A stretch of DNA of 64,000 nucleotides from [Actinomadura] parvosata subsp. kistnae. GTDB taxonomy: Bacteria > Actinomycetota > Actinomycetes > Streptosporangiales > Streptosporangiaceae. The stretch lies in the NCBI RefSeq assembly GCF_900323885.1, contig NZ_OOHJ01000022.1, positions 1,736,001 to 1,800,000 on the forward strand, written 5' to 3'. Shown piece by piece: positions 35,948 through 44,783 of the stretch. The translations under genes were made by a program, and so were the position numbers. Numbering within the stretch: the first letter of the stretch is position 1; every line of letters starts with the position of its first letter. The notes beneath the pieces were generated by a model. It did no database searches. It had not been told where the DNA came from and saw nothing but the letters and a program-made list of their open reading frames with translations.

Positions 35948-37324
35948 ATGGCGATCAGCGTCTTCGACCTCTTCAAGATCGGCATCGGCCCGTCGAGCTC
36001 GCACACCGGCGGCCCGATGGCCGCCGCGCACAAGTTCGTCCGGGCCCTGCACGAGGACGGCCTGCTGGAGCGGGTCGCCCGCGTCGAGGCCATCCTGTAC
36101 GGCTCGCTCGGCCTGACCGGCAAGGGCCACGGCAGCGACAAGGCGGTCCTGCTCGGCCTGTCCGGCGAGAAGCCCGAGCTTGTGGACGTCGACACCGTCG
36201 ACGCCCGCATCGCCGCCATGCGCGAGTCGGGCACCGTCAAGCTGTACGGCACCCACGAGATCCCCTTCGTCGTCGGCGAGCACCTCGTCTTCGAACGCAA
36301 GATCACCCTTCCCGAGCACCCGAACGGCATGCGCTTCACCGCCTACGACGCCTCCGGCGAGCGGCTGCGCGAGAAGGTGTACTTCTCCGTCGGCGGCGGC
36401 TTCGTGGTGGACGAGAAGGCCACCGGCGCCGGCCGCATCAAGGCCGACGACACCGTGCTGCCCTACCCGTTCACCACCGGCGAGGAGCTGCTCAAGCACT
36501 GCTCGAACACCGGCCTGTCGATCTCCGCCCTCATGCTGCAGAACGAGATGGCCTTCGGCCGCAGCGAGGAGGAGATCCGCCAGGGCCTGCTCAACCTGTG
36601 GCGGGTCATGTCCGAGTGCGTGCGCCGCGGCATCTCCAGCGAAGGCGTGCTGCCCGGCGGCCTGAAGGTCAAGCGCCGCGCCAACCAGCTCTACCGCCGC
36701 CTCCAGACCGAGCCCGCGGAGAAGGACCCGCTGCAGGCCATGGACTGGGTCACGCTGTTCGCCCTGGCCGTCAACGAGGAGAACGCCGCCGGCGGCCGCA
36801 TCGTCACCGCCCCCACCAACGGCGCCGCCGGCATCATCCCCGCTGTCCTCACCTACTACACCCGCTTCGTCCCGCACGCCGACGACGACGGCGTGGTCCG
36901 CTTCCTCCTGACGGCCGGGGCGATCGGCGTGCTGTTCAAGGAGAACGCCTCCATCTCCGGCGCCGAGGTCGGCTGCCAGGGCGAGGTCGGCTCCGCCTGC
37001 TCCATGGCCTCCGCCGCCCTCACGGAGGTGCTCGGGGGCACGCCCGAGCAGGTCGAGAACGCCGCCGAGATCGGCATCGAGCACAACCTGGGCCTGACCT
37101 GCGACCCGATCGGCGGCCTCGTCCAGATCCCCTGCATCGAACGCAACGCGGTCGCCTCCAACAAGGCCATCACGGCCGCCAGGATCGCGCTGCGCGGCGA
37201 CGGCCGCCACTACGTGGCCCTGGACAAGGCCATCAAGACGATGCGGGACACGGGGCGGGACATGCTCGACAAGTACAAGGAGACGTCACGGGGCGGGCTC
37301 GCGGTCAACGTGATCGAGTGCTGA
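35948..37324 (+). CDS. sdaA: L-serine ammonia-lyase (iron-sulfur dependent)
   Basis: 458 residues, single-chain type. ISVFDLFKIGIGPSSSHTGGPM opens the beta domain. The 4Fe-4S cysteines are in GCQGEVGSACSMA and LTCDPIGGLVQIPCIERN. It turns serine into pyruvate and ammonia. Placed behind gcvT and gcvH under the glycine riboswitch, it can drain serine formed from glycine and methylene-THF. glyA is missing between them. Confidence 0.95.
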   Translation: MAISVFDLFKIGIGPSSSHTGGPMAAAHKFVRALHEDGLLERVARVEAILYGSLGLTGKGHGSDKAVLLGLSGEKPELVDVDTVDARIAAMRESGTVKLYGTHEIPFVVGEHLVFERKITLPEHPNGMRFTAYDASGERLREKVYFSVGGGFVVDEKATGAGRIKADDTVLPYPFTTGEELLKHCSNTGLSISALMLQNEMAFGRSEEEIRQGLLNLWRVMSECVRRGISSEGVLPGGLKVKRRANQLYRRLQTEPAEKDPLQAMDWVTLFALAVNEENAAGGRIVTAPTNGAAGIIPAVLTYYTRFVPHADDDGVVRFLLTAGAIGVLFKENASISGAEVGCQGEVGSACSMASAALTEVLGGTPEQVENAAEIGIEHNLGLTCDPIGGLVQIPCIERNAVASNKAITAARIALRGDGRHYVALDKAIKTMRDTGRDMLDKYKETSRGGLAVNVIEC

Positions 37325-37342
37325 GGACGCCGCCGGCAGCGC

Positions 37343-37837
37343 TCAACGCCGTACGTGCAGCCGTACGACCGTGGGGGTTTCGTCGTCGCGGACCTCGCGG
37401 CGGATGCGGCCCACGATGTCCTGGTCCAGTTTGCTGACCACCGCGCCCACGTCGGCCGCCGCCGGGCAGGACAGGCCGATGCGCAGGCCGTCCCCGGCGA
37501 CCCGGACGCCCGTCCTGCTCAGCCCGTCCACGCCCTTGAGCCCGACGAACAGCATGGCCGTGCCCGTGCCGTTGTGGGTGCCGCGGCGGCCCCAGCCGAG
37601 GCCGACCAGCAGCCAGCGCAGCGTCATCATGGCGAGGAGCAGCAGGCCGAGCGCCAGGAACCACAACGGCCACGGGTCCTCCGCCAGCGCCTTGTGCGCC
37701 GGGGCGGGCAGGAGCTTGGCGGTGGGCGGCAGGCCGAAGAAGCGGTCATGGCCGCGCAGCCACGCGTAGACCCCGGCGCCCAGCAGCGTCGCCCCGACGG
37801 CGGCCAGGCCGACGCGGTGGCCTGCGTACTGGCGCAT
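37343..37837 (-). CDS. AmaP-like alkaline-shock membrane anchor protein
   Basis: 164 residues with two N-terminal membrane helices (VGLAAVGATLLGAGVYAWL and WFLALGLLLLAMMTLRWLLVG). A soluble Asp23-like C-terminal part follows (GLRIGLSCPAAADVGAVVSKLDQDIVGRI). The family is usually encoded beside Asp23/Gls24 proteins in envelope-stress clusters. GGAGG lies eight bases before the ATG at 37837. Transcribed after the DUF6286-type gene, 22 bp away. Confidence 0.7.
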   Translation of the reverse strand: MRQYAGHRVGLAAVGATLLGAGVYAWLRGHDRFFGLPPTAKLLPAPAHKALAEDPWPLWFLALGLLLLAMMTLRWLLVGLGWGRRGTHNGTGTAMLFVGLKGVDGLSRTGVRVAGDGLRIGLSCPAAADVGAVVSKLDQDIVGRIRREVRDDETPTVVRLHVRR

Positions 37838-37859
37838 CACCGGATCCTCCAGTAAGACA

Positions 37860-38459
37860 TCAGGCGCCCCTCCTGCGCAGGCGGACCACGACCTCGCCGG
37901 TGCCCAGCGTGCCCACGCCGGCCAGGCGGTCGCCCACGGCCGTGCCGACCTGCCTGAGCATCTGGCCGGAGCTTTCGGCGCCGGTCGTGACCGTGACCTC
38001 GATGGTGCGGCGGCGCAGGCGTACGCGAGCCTTGTCCACGCCCGCCACCTGCTGCGCCGCCGCGCACAGCGTGCGGCGCAGGCCGGAGCGGGTGATGCCG
38101 ATGACGATCAGCGGGTCGGACGTCTCCACCGGCACCAGCGTGCAGCGGCCCGGCACGATCGCGAGCAGCAGCATCAGCGTGCCCGCCACCACCGGCAGCA
38201 GGGCCACGGAGGCGGTGTCCTGCCAGGTGGTCCGGCCGGCGAGCGCCACCGCCTCGTCCACCGGGACCCAGCCGAGCGGCGCGCCGAGCAGCGCCGACAC
38301 CACCTCGGCCGCGGTCGCCCCAAGCCCGGCGGTCAGCGTGAGCGCGACCAGGGCTCCCGGGAGGGTGCGGGCCGGCCTGAGCACCCTGCTCGCCCGTCGC
38401 AGCCCGGTGTCCCGAGGGGCGACGACGGCGCCGGGCAGTATCTGCTGAAGCGTGGTCAT
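37860..38459 (-). CDS. DUF6286-type membrane protein of the Asp23/AmaP group
   Basis: 199 residues. Two predicted membrane helices (ALVALTLTAGLGATAAEVVSAL and VALLPVVAGTLMLLLAIVPG) and a C-terminal soluble part (LRRRTIEVTVTTGAESSGQMLRQVG) resembling Asp23-associated domains. Its usual partners, Asp23/Gls24 and DUF2273 genes, are not in the window; only AmaP follows. The start MTTLQQILPG has no clear ribosome site, so the N-terminus is uncertain. Confidence 0.7.
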   Translation of the reverse strand: MTTLQQILPGAVVAPRDTGLRRASRVLRPARTLPGALVALTLTAGLGATAAEVVSALLGAPLGWVPVDEAVALAGRTTWQDTASVALLPVVAGTLMLLLAIVPGRCTLVPVETSDPLIVIGITRSGLRRTLCAAAQQVAGVDKARVRLRRRTIEVTVTTGAESSGQMLRQVGTAVGDRLAGVGTLGTGEVVVRLRRRGA

Positions 38460-38596
38460 CACAACGACAGACGTACATGGAGGGCGCATGGCCTGAACCG
38501 CACCCTCGCCGCCGATTTGCCCGAACATTACGGGGACGGCAGCAAACGCGAACAACCCTCATGTTCTTTTGCCCGTTATGCGGTTACGCTGCCGGT

Positions 38597-39783
38597 ATGG
38601 ATGACGGCCAGCGCTACGACCGCGCCACAGCGGCCCTCGAACCACCGTTCGCGATCGTCGACCTCGCCGCCCTGCGCGCCAACGCGGCCGACCTCGTCCG
38701 CCGGGCCGCCGGCAAGCCCATCAGGGTGGCCAGCAAGTCCGTCCGCAGCCGGCCCCTGCTCGAACGCATCCTGGCCATGGACGGCTTCCGCGGCGTCATG
38801 GCGTACACGCTGCCCGAAGCCCTCTGGCTGGCCGCGAACGGCTTCACCGACATCCTCGTCGCCTACCCCACCGCCGACCGGCACGCGCTCGCCGCCCTCG
38901 CCGGGGACGCCCGCGCCGCCGGGCGCGTCACCGTCACCATCGACTCGCCCGCCCACCTCGACTATGTCGAGGCCGCCGTCAGCGGCGTGCACCCGCGTGC
39001 CGAGCTGCGGCTCTGCCTCGACATCGACGCCGCCTACGTCGCCCTCGGCCGCCGGATCGGCGCGCTGCGCTCCCCCGTCCGCGAGCCGCACGAGGCCGCC
39101 GACCTGGCCGCCGCCGTCGCCAAACGGCCGGGCTTCCGGCTGGTGGGGTTGCTGGCGTACGAGGCGCAGATCGCCGGCGTCGGCGACGCCCCGCCCGCGA
39201 ACGCCGCCCGCGCCCGCCTCATCAGGATCATGCAGACCCTGTCGGCGCGCGAGCTCGTCCTGCGCCGCGGCCGCGTCGTGAACGCCGTGCGCCGGCACGC
39301 CGACCTCGAGTTCGTCAACGGCGGCGGCACCGGCTCCGTCGACCTCACCACCCGCGAGAAGGCCGTCACGGAGCTGGCGGCGGGCTCCGGCCTCTTCCAT
39401 CCGCGGCTGTTCGACTTCTACCGCCGCTTCACCGGGCGCCCGGCCGCGATGTTCGCCCTGCCCGTGGTGCGCCGCCCCGCCCCGGCGCGGTGACCGTGCT
39501 CGGCGGCGGCTACATCGCCTCCGGCCCGGCCGGCCCGGCGCGGGCGCCCCAGCCGTACCTGCCGGCCGGCCTGCGTTACGCGCCCGAGGAAGGCGCGGGC
39601 GAGGTGCAGACGCCGCTGCTCGGCCCCGCCGCCGACGACCTGCGGATCGGCGACCGCGTGTGGTTCAGACACGCCAAGGCGGGCGAGCTGTGCGAGCACT
39701 TCGACGCGCTGCACCTCGTGGACGGCGACACCGTGACCGAGTCGCTCCCGACGTACCGCGGCGAAGGCCGCACGTTCCTCTGA
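38597..39783 (+). pseudogene. PLP-dependent amino acid deaminase/aldolase (alanine racemase-like fold) with an apparent 1-base frameshift
   Basis: The N-part (from ATG 38597) has the PLP lysine in IRVASKSVRSRPLLERIL and NGGGTGSVDLTT, typical of D-threonine-aldolase/D-amino-acid-deaminase relatives. It stops at RRPAPAR. The expected continuation (VTVLGGGYIASG, GAGEVQTPL, GDRVWFRHAKAGELCE, PTYRGEGRTFL) is in the next frame from about 39484. One G missing in the CCCCGGCG run explains this, and restoring it gives about 395 residues, the family length. Substrate not known. The 19-bp repeat array begins at its stop. Confidence 0.82.
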
Positions 39784-39900
39784 CGCACGTCAGCCCTCGG
39801 ACGCACCATGAGCCCTCCGACGCACCATCAGCCCTCCAATGCACCATCAGCCCTCCGACGCGCCATCAGCCCTCGGACGCACCCTCAGCAGCTGACGCGC
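39782..39900. repeat. 19-bp tandem repeat starting at the aldolase stop codon
   Basis: About six imperfect units of 18-19 bp (consensus GACGCACCATCAGCCCTCC). The array begins inside the TGA of the aldolase gene and runs to just before the stop of the convergent DUF3618 gene. No spacers, so not a CRISPR. Confidence 0.85.
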
Positions 39901-39906
39901 ATCCCC

Positions 39907-40239
39907 TTAGAGGCGCTTGCGGCGGCGCCGCCACAGCACGATGGCCGCCCCCACGACCAGCACCGCGCCGACCCCGATGAGCAGCGGCCCCAGCTCGGGC
40001 CGCTCCTCCTCCCACACCCGCTCCTGATCGTCGCCGTACTCGACCGGCCGCGGCGTCACCCCGAGCGCGTCACCCACGGACGCCACGAAATGCCCCGCCC
40101 TGCTCTTGACGTCGGCCACCGTGCGCTCGGCGACCCGCTTGGGGCTCACCCGGTCGGCAATGGCGTCGACCGTCTGCGCCAACTCCGCGCGGGTCCGCGC
40201 GATCCGCCGCTCCAGCTCGTCGGGATCGGTGTCAGCCAT
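39907..40239 (-). CDS. DUF3618 domain protein
   Basis: 110 residues: an N-terminal helical DUF3618 region (DPDELERRIARTRAELAQTVDAIADRVSPK) and a single C-terminal membrane helix (LLIGVGAVLVVGAAIVLW) ending in a basic tail. Small actinobacterial membrane-associated protein of unknown role, often near stress-envelope genes. Divergent from the bcp gene with a 150-bp gap in which I see no clear sites. Confidence 0.85.
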   Translation of the reverse strand: MADTDPDELERRIARTRAELAQTVDAIADRVSPKRVAERTVADVKSRAGHFVASVGDALGVTPRPVEYGDDQERVWEEERPELGPLLIGVGAVLVVGAAIVLWRRRRKRL

Positions 40240-40389
40240 GGCTCTCCTTTCGACCGTACGCGTGCGTGCCCCGCACCGCGTGCCGAGCGGGCTCCGTCCG
40301 TTCTGGTCCTGATCAGTCTGTCAGGTCGGCGCGCCGTCCGGCACAACGGCCGGGCCGGTAGGTTGGCGGGAAGAACCCAGGAGGGCCCA

Positions 40390-40863
40390 TTGACCGAGAC
40401 CAGACTCACACCGGGCGACGCCGCGCCCGAGTTCACGCTACCCGCTGCCGACGGCGGCACCATCTCGCTCGACACCTACCGCGGCAAGCGGGTGATCCTC
40501 TATTTCTACCCCGCCGCGATGACTCCCGGCTGCACCAAGCAGGCCTGCGACTTCCGCGACAACCTCGCCCAGCTCACCGCCGAGCGTTTCGTCGTCCTCG
40601 GCGTGTCGAAGGACAAGCCGGAGAAGCTGGCCAAGTTCGCCGAGCGCGACGCCCTGACCTTCCCGCTGCTGTCCGACCCCGACCTGACCGTCCACCAGGC
40701 GTACGGCGCGTACGGCCCGAAGAAGCTGTACGGGAAGGAGATGGTGGGGGTCATCCGCTCGACCTTCGTCATCGACGCCGACGGGAAGGTGGAGCAGGCG
40801 CTCTACAACGTGAAGGCCACGGGGCACGTGGCCTCGCTCAAGAAGAAGCTCGGCCTGTCCTGA
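40390..40863 (+). CDS. bcp: thioredoxin-dependent peroxiredoxin (Bcp/PrxQ)
   Basis: 157 residues. GDAAPEFTLPAADGGTISL, then the peroxidatic Cys in TPGCTKQACDFRD with the resolving Cys five residues later, as in PrxQ. VLGVSKDKPEKLAKF and the C-terminal RSTFVIDADGKV are also standard. It reduces hydroperoxides. The TTG at 40390 follows AGGAGGG. Confidence 0.95.
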   Translation: MTETRLTPGDAAPEFTLPAADGGTISLDTYRGKRVILYFYPAAMTPGCTKQACDFRDNLAQLTAERFVVLGVSKDKPEKLAKFAERDALTFPLLSDPDLTVHQAYGAYGPKKLYGKEMVGVIRSTFVIDADGKVEQALYNVKATGHVASLKKKLGLS

Positions 40864-40871
40864 ACACCGCG

Positions 40872-40896
40872 GGGCCCTCCTTTCCCTGGAGGGCCC
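40872..40896. terminator. hairpin terminator after bcp
   Basis: Perfect 9-bp stem GGGCCCTCC / GGAGGGCCC with loop TTTCCCT, 8 bp after the bcp stop, followed by TGTTCTCG. A simple intrinsic terminator. Confidence 0.8.
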
Positions 40897-40971
40897 TGTT
40901 CTCGTCATCACAAACGCCTCCGGCTCGCATATGGAGCGCTAAACTGTGTCCAGCCCGCTGCGGCGGGAGGC

Positions 40972-41054
40972 GCGGGCGTGGCGAAATGGCATACGCGGCA
41001 GGTTTAGGTCCTGTTGGTGGAGACACTGTGGGGGTTCGAGTCCCCCCGCCCGCA
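40972..41054 (+). tRNA. tRNA-Leu (anticodon UAG)
   Basis: 83-nt class II tRNA. Acceptor stem GCGGGCG / CGCCCGC with discriminator A at 41054. Anticodon stem GCAGG / CCTGT with loop TTTAGGT and anticodon TAG at 41005-41007. Long variable arm typical of Leu, and T-loop GGGGG-TTCGAGT-CCCCC. The CCA is not encoded. The 3' half is antisense to the HNH gene end. Confidence 0.95.
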
Positions 41055-42050
41055 CCCCTGTGCACCGGCTCGGCCCCGGTTTCGCCCGGCGAATGTCGCG
41101 GTTTGCGAGTGACAGTTCGGGCACAGCAGTCGCAGATTGTCCCGGCGATTGTCCAGTGGGTCGCCATTGATGTGGTCGACTTCGAGTGTCAGTGGCTCTC
41201 CTTGCCAGATTCCGCCGACTCCGCACTTCGTACAGAGCGGGGGCACGCCGAGCGCGCTCAACGCACGCCGCAGGACCACTCCCGGCGTGCGGCTCGCCCC
41301 GGGAGGACGGCGCACGAGGACGGCGGCGGGATCCCTGTGGGGCCTGCTCAGCTCCGCGCTGGTGGGCCGCCGCTCGAAGTGGGCCGGGTCGAGGCCGTGC
41401 CGGGCCATCGCGCGCAGGACCCTGCGCCGGTTCTGCTCGGTGACCGGCAGGCCGAGGTGGCGGATCATGGCCGCGACCGACCGTGACGCCTCGGCCGCGG
41501 CTCTGAGCTCGGCTTCCTCGATCCGGATGCGCTGATAGCCGCTCGGCGCGGTGATGCCGTACGTGTCGAGCTGCCTGCGGACGCTGTCACGCGACCGCTC
41601 GCTCTCCGCCGCCCCGAGGCGCCGCAGGATCTCGCGCATGCTCCGCGCCCCGTCGGCGGCACGAACCAGCGTGTCGCGGTCGAACCGCGGCAAGGGGCTC
41701 GGCCGGCGCTCGGCCTGGAGGAAATGCGAGGTGTCGAGGCCGAAAGACTTGATGCGGCGGCTGATATGAGAATGGGCGCCGCCGCTGCGCGATATCCCCA
41801 GCCGGTCGAGTACGTCGTTGACGCTCGTGGCGGCCGCCACGGCCGCGGCCAGGACCTCGCGGGTGTATTTTCCCGGCGGCACCCGCCGGAAGTGCGAAGT
41901 GTCGATGCCCAGCTCGGCCATCCTGCGCCGGAGTCCGGCCCGGCGACCGCCCGAGTTTCGCAGGCCCAGCAAGGACAGCAGCTCGCTCATCGAGCGTGCC
42001 TGCCGCGCGTAGCGGGTGAGCTCTTCCGTACTCGGGCCGGAACGCGCCAT
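41004..42050 (-). CDS. HNH endonuclease with repeated DNA-binding modules
   Basis: 348 residues. Four similar modules of about 55 residues (each with an ALLSRLG-like core and a GIDTSHF / GLDTSHF / GLDPAHF end) precede a C-terminal HNH domain: CTKCGVGG, EVDHINGDPLDNRRDNLRLLCPNCHSQT. The modules look like helix-turn-helix units, so a site-directed nuclease is likely. The last 16 codons and the stop lie antisense within tRNA-Leu; the stop falls in the anticodon loop. That tail is probably a chance extension of the coding region, but the overlap is real. Confidence 0.85.
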   Translation of the reverse strand: MARSGPSTEELTRYARQARSMSELLSLLGLRNSGGRRAGLRRRMAELGIDTSHFRRVPPGKYTREVLAAAVAAATSVNDVLDRLGISRSGGAHSHISRRIKSFGLDTSHFLQAERRPSPLPRFDRDTLVRAADGARSMREILRRLGAAESERSRDSVRRQLDTYGITAPSGYQRIRIEEAELRAAAEASRSVAAMIRHLGLPVTEQNRRRVLRAMARHGLDPAHFERRPTSAELSRPHRDPAAVLVRRPPGASRTPGVVLRRALSALGVPPLCTKCGVGGIWQGEPLTLEVDHINGDPLDNRRDNLRLLCPNCHSQTATFAGRNRGRAGAQGCGRGDSNPHSVSTNRT

Positions 42051-42142
42051 GACGTCAGACTAAGGACGCGGTCGGACGCTTTCCTAAGCTTGCGAAGAAT
42101 GGTTCTCTCAGTGTCCGGGAATCGCCGCCGATCACCGAAATG

Positions 42143-42640
42143 TCAGCCCGTGTAGACGGGTCCCGGGTCCACGTTCTCCGGCGGATCGCCGGGGTCCATC
42201 TCGGCGGGCGGTGGCAGGACGCAGAGCCCGCGGTCGTCGATCTCGTAGCACGGCATCCGCAGCTCAGGCCCCCACTTGCGGTGATGGCCCCACCCCGGAG
42301 CCTCCGTCCACGTGTCGTAGCGGCCGTGGTCCTCGCGCAGGTCGTTGAAGGCGGCGACGGTGACGCCGCCGAGGATGCCGCCGACGAGCAGCCCGATCAG
42401 GCCGGCGGCCGTGACCTGGGTGCGGCGGCGGCGCAGGAAGTCGCCGAAGGGCGTGGCCGCGCGTTCGCCTGGGGCGGGGATGGGCTGGGTGGGCGGAAGG
42501 TAGGTGTAGGGGCGGTCGGCGTGCTCGCCGTACTTGAGTGGACCGGGCTCCTGAAGCTCCTGTGCCGGCTCCGACGGGGTCGGGTCGCGCGGCGCTTCCT
42601 CTTCGCCGCGCGACCCGGCGTCGCGATCATGATCCGCCAT
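42143..42640 (-). CDS. hypothetical single-pass membrane protein
   Basis: 165 residues. Pro/Glu-rich N-terminal part, one membrane helix (VTAAGLIGLLVGGILGGVTVAAF), then a short exported tail with two cysteines (PCYEIDDRGLCVLPP). No family recognised. GGGAG lies six bases before the ATG at 42640. Confidence 0.75.
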   Translation of the reverse strand: MADHDRDAGSRGEEEAPRDPTPSEPAQELQEPGPLKYGEHADRPYTYLPPTQPIPAPGERAATPFGDFLRRRRTQVTAAGLIGLLVGGILGGVTVAAFNDLREDHGRYDTWTEAPGWGHHRKWGPELRMPCYEIDDRGLCVLPPPAEMDPGDPPENVDPGPVYTG

Positions 42641-42804
42641 CACGATCTCCCTTTACTCGCCCCACTGGGGCGCTCCCAGTCATAGAGACTGCCAGATTCA
42701 CCGTAAGCCCCATGTAAGAGCTGGTCGATGTAAGACCTGGGTCGTACTCTCACTTCCGACTCCAGGCGGACCAATGTCCGGCTCGCGCTACGTATCGTGA
42801 TGAT

Positions 42805-43977
42805 GTGTTCGGCAGGGTACGGGCGTGGTCCATGCGCCACTCGAAGCTGGCGGGTGTCCTCCGGGTGGCTCCCTTGGGGGTGTTGTGCGCCTTCTTGGCG
42901 ATTCCGTACGCGTCGGTGACGCCGCCGGAGGGGCACGTCTACCTGCGGGTGGGCGGTTATCTGGCGCTGGCGGCGGCGTTGGTCGTGCCGTTGTGGTGGC
43001 GTGACAGGCTGCCGTTGGTCACGTTCGCGGTGGTGTCGCTGATCAGTTTCGGGCAGTGGGTGGCGGACGTCGATCCGCAGCCCGCCAACCTCGCGGTGTT
43101 GGTGGCGTTGTGGGGGGTGGCCTGCCAGTGCGCGTTCCGGTGGGCGCTGGCGGCGTGCCTGGTGGCGGAGCTGGGGGTGTTCCTGGCGCTGCTCAACTGG
43201 GAGGTGCCGACGTTCGGGATGTTCTTCAGCGGCTCGATCCTGGTGGTGACGGTCTGGGTGACCGGCCTGTACGCGAACACGCGCCGGCGCTATCTGGAGG
43301 GCCTGGAGGAGCGCGCGGAGCGGGCGGAGCGCGAGCGCGACCAGCAGGCGCGGATGGCGGCGGCGGCGGAGCGGGCGAGGATCGCCCGTGAGCTGCACGA
43401 CGTGGTGGCGCACAACGTGAGCGTCATGGTGGTGCAGGCCGACGGCGCCGGTTATGCCCTGGACAGCGATCCGGAGCAGGCCCGCCTGGCGGTCAGGAAC
43501 ATCTCGAAGACCGGCCGGGCGGCGCTGGCGGAGATGCGCCGGCTGGTGGGCGTCCTGCGCGAGAACGAGGGCGGGAGCACCGACTACACGCCGCAGCCGG
43601 GGCTGGGGCAGCTGGAGGAGCTGGTCAGGGGCTCGGCGGTGCCGGCGAGCCTGCGGGTCGGCGGCGCGCCGGCGGAGCTGCCGGAGGGCCAGCAGCTCAC
43701 GGTCTACCGCATCGTCCAGGAGGCGCTGACGAACGCGCTCAAGCACGGCGGCCCCGGCGTCGAGGCCACCGTGGAGATCGACTATCTGGGATCGGAGCTG
43801 GTCGTGCGGGTGACCGACAACGGCCGGGGCGCGGCGGCCCCGGCGAGCCCGGGCGGGCACGGCCTGATCGGCATGCGGGAGCGGGTCGGCATGTACGGCG
43901 GCGCCGTCTCGGCGCGGCCCCGGCAGGGCGGCGGCTTCGAGGTGCTGGCCAGGCTGCCCATGGCGAAGGCGGCGTAG
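42805..43977 (+). CDS. two-component sensor histidine kinase (NarL/DesK class)
   Basis: 390 residues. About four N-terminal membrane helices, a coiled coil (LEGLEERAERAERERDQQARM), HisKA_3 with the phospho-His in RIARELHDVVAHNVSVMVVQ, and HATPase_c (IVQEALTNALKHGG, VTDNGRG, GHGLIGMRERV). It is directly followed by its response regulator (stop TAG, then ATG). The start GTG 42805 is not well supported; ATG 42832 is possible. The target is likely the MacB/FtsX-type transporter downstream. Confidence 0.93.
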   Translation: MFGRVRAWSMRHSKLAGVLRVAPLGVLCAFLAIPYASVTPPEGHVYLRVGGYLALAAALVVPLWWRDRLPLVTFAVVSLISFGQWVADVDPQPANLAVLVALWGVACQCAFRWALAACLVAELGVFLALLNWEVPTFGMFFSGSILVVTVWVTGLYANTRRRYLEGLEERAERAERERDQQARMAAAAERARIARELHDVVAHNVSVMVVQADGAGYALDSDPEQARLAVRNISKTGRAALAEMRRLVGVLRENEGGSTDYTPQPGLGQLEELVRGSAVPASLRVGGAPAELPEGQQLTVYRIVQEALTNALKHGGPGVEATVEIDYLGSELVVRVTDNGRGAAAPASPGGHGLIGMRERVGMYGGAVSARPRQGGGFEVLARLPMAKAA

Positions 43978-44631
43978 ATGATCCGGGTGATGCTGGTCGA
44001 CGACCAGGAGCTGTTGCGGGCGGGCTTCCGGATGGTGCTGGGGGCGCAGCCGGACATCGAGGTGGTGGCGGAGGCGGGAGACGGCGTCACGGCGCTGGAG
44101 CTGCTGAAGAGCGTCGAGGTGGACGTGGTGCTGATGGACGTCCGTATGCCGGGCATGGACGGCGTCGAGGCCACCCGGCACATCGTGGGGCCGAAGGTGC
44201 TCATCCTGACCACGTTCGACCTCGACGAGTACGCGTTCGCGGCGGTGAAGGCGGGCGCGGCCGGGTTCCTGCTGAAGGACGTGCCGCCGGCCGACCTGGT
44301 CAACGCGATCAAGGTGGTGCACGCGGGCGACTCCGTCGTGTCGCCGGCCACGCTGCGGCGGATGCTCGACCGCTTCGCCGCGCAGCTCCCGTCGGAGGAG
44401 CCGCCGGCGTCGGCGGCCGATCTGACGCCGCGTGAGCGGGAGGTGCTGCTGATGGTGGCGCGGGGCCTGTCCAACATGGAGATCGCGGGCCGGCTGGAGG
44501 TGGCGGAGGCGACGGTGAAGACGCATCTGGGGCGGGTGCTGTCCAAGCTGGGGTTGCGGGATCGGGCGCAGGTGGTGGTGTACGCGTACGAGGCCGGGCT
44601 GGTGGTCCCGTCACACCGGCCGCAACCCTAG
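43978..44631 (+). CDS. LuxR/NarL-family response regulator
   Basis: 217 residues. Receiver with acidic pair in LVDDQE and phospho-Asp in VVLMDVRMPGMDG; C-terminal LuxR HTH LTPREREVLLMVARGLSNMEIAGRLEVAEATVKTHLGRVLSKL. It starts immediately after the kinase stop. The 3' end is duplicated as two 25-bp copies (44610-44659). Confidence 0.95.
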   Translation: MIRVMLVDDQELLRAGFRMVLGAQPDIEVVAEAGDGVTALELLKSVEVDVVLMDVRMPGMDGVEATRHIVGPKVLILTTFDLDEYAFAAVKAGAAGFLLKDVPPADLVNAIKVVHAGDSVVSPATLRRMLDRFAAQLPSEEPPASAADLTPREREVLLMVARGLSNMEIAGRLEVAEATVKTHLGRVLSKLGLRDRAQVVVYAYEAGLVVPSHRPQP

Positions 44632-44659
44632 AAAGTCACACCGGCCGCAACCCTGGAAA
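44610..44659. repeat. 25-bp tandem duplication across the response-regulator stop codon
   Basis: Two copies (44610-44634, 44635-44659) sharing GTCACACCGGCCGCAACCCT, one base different (TAGAAA vs TGGAAA). The first contains the final codons and the TAG stop. Confidence 0.9.
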
Positions 44660-44783
44660 TCGGCCGAAAGTCTGACGCGGGGTCATCTGCCGGCGCACAC
44701 GAAGTCCCTCCTCAAGGCCCACGGAAAGCGAGATTTCCGCTTCTAGCGTGAGTCGCGGCTGCGAATCACGACAAGGAGTGAAA

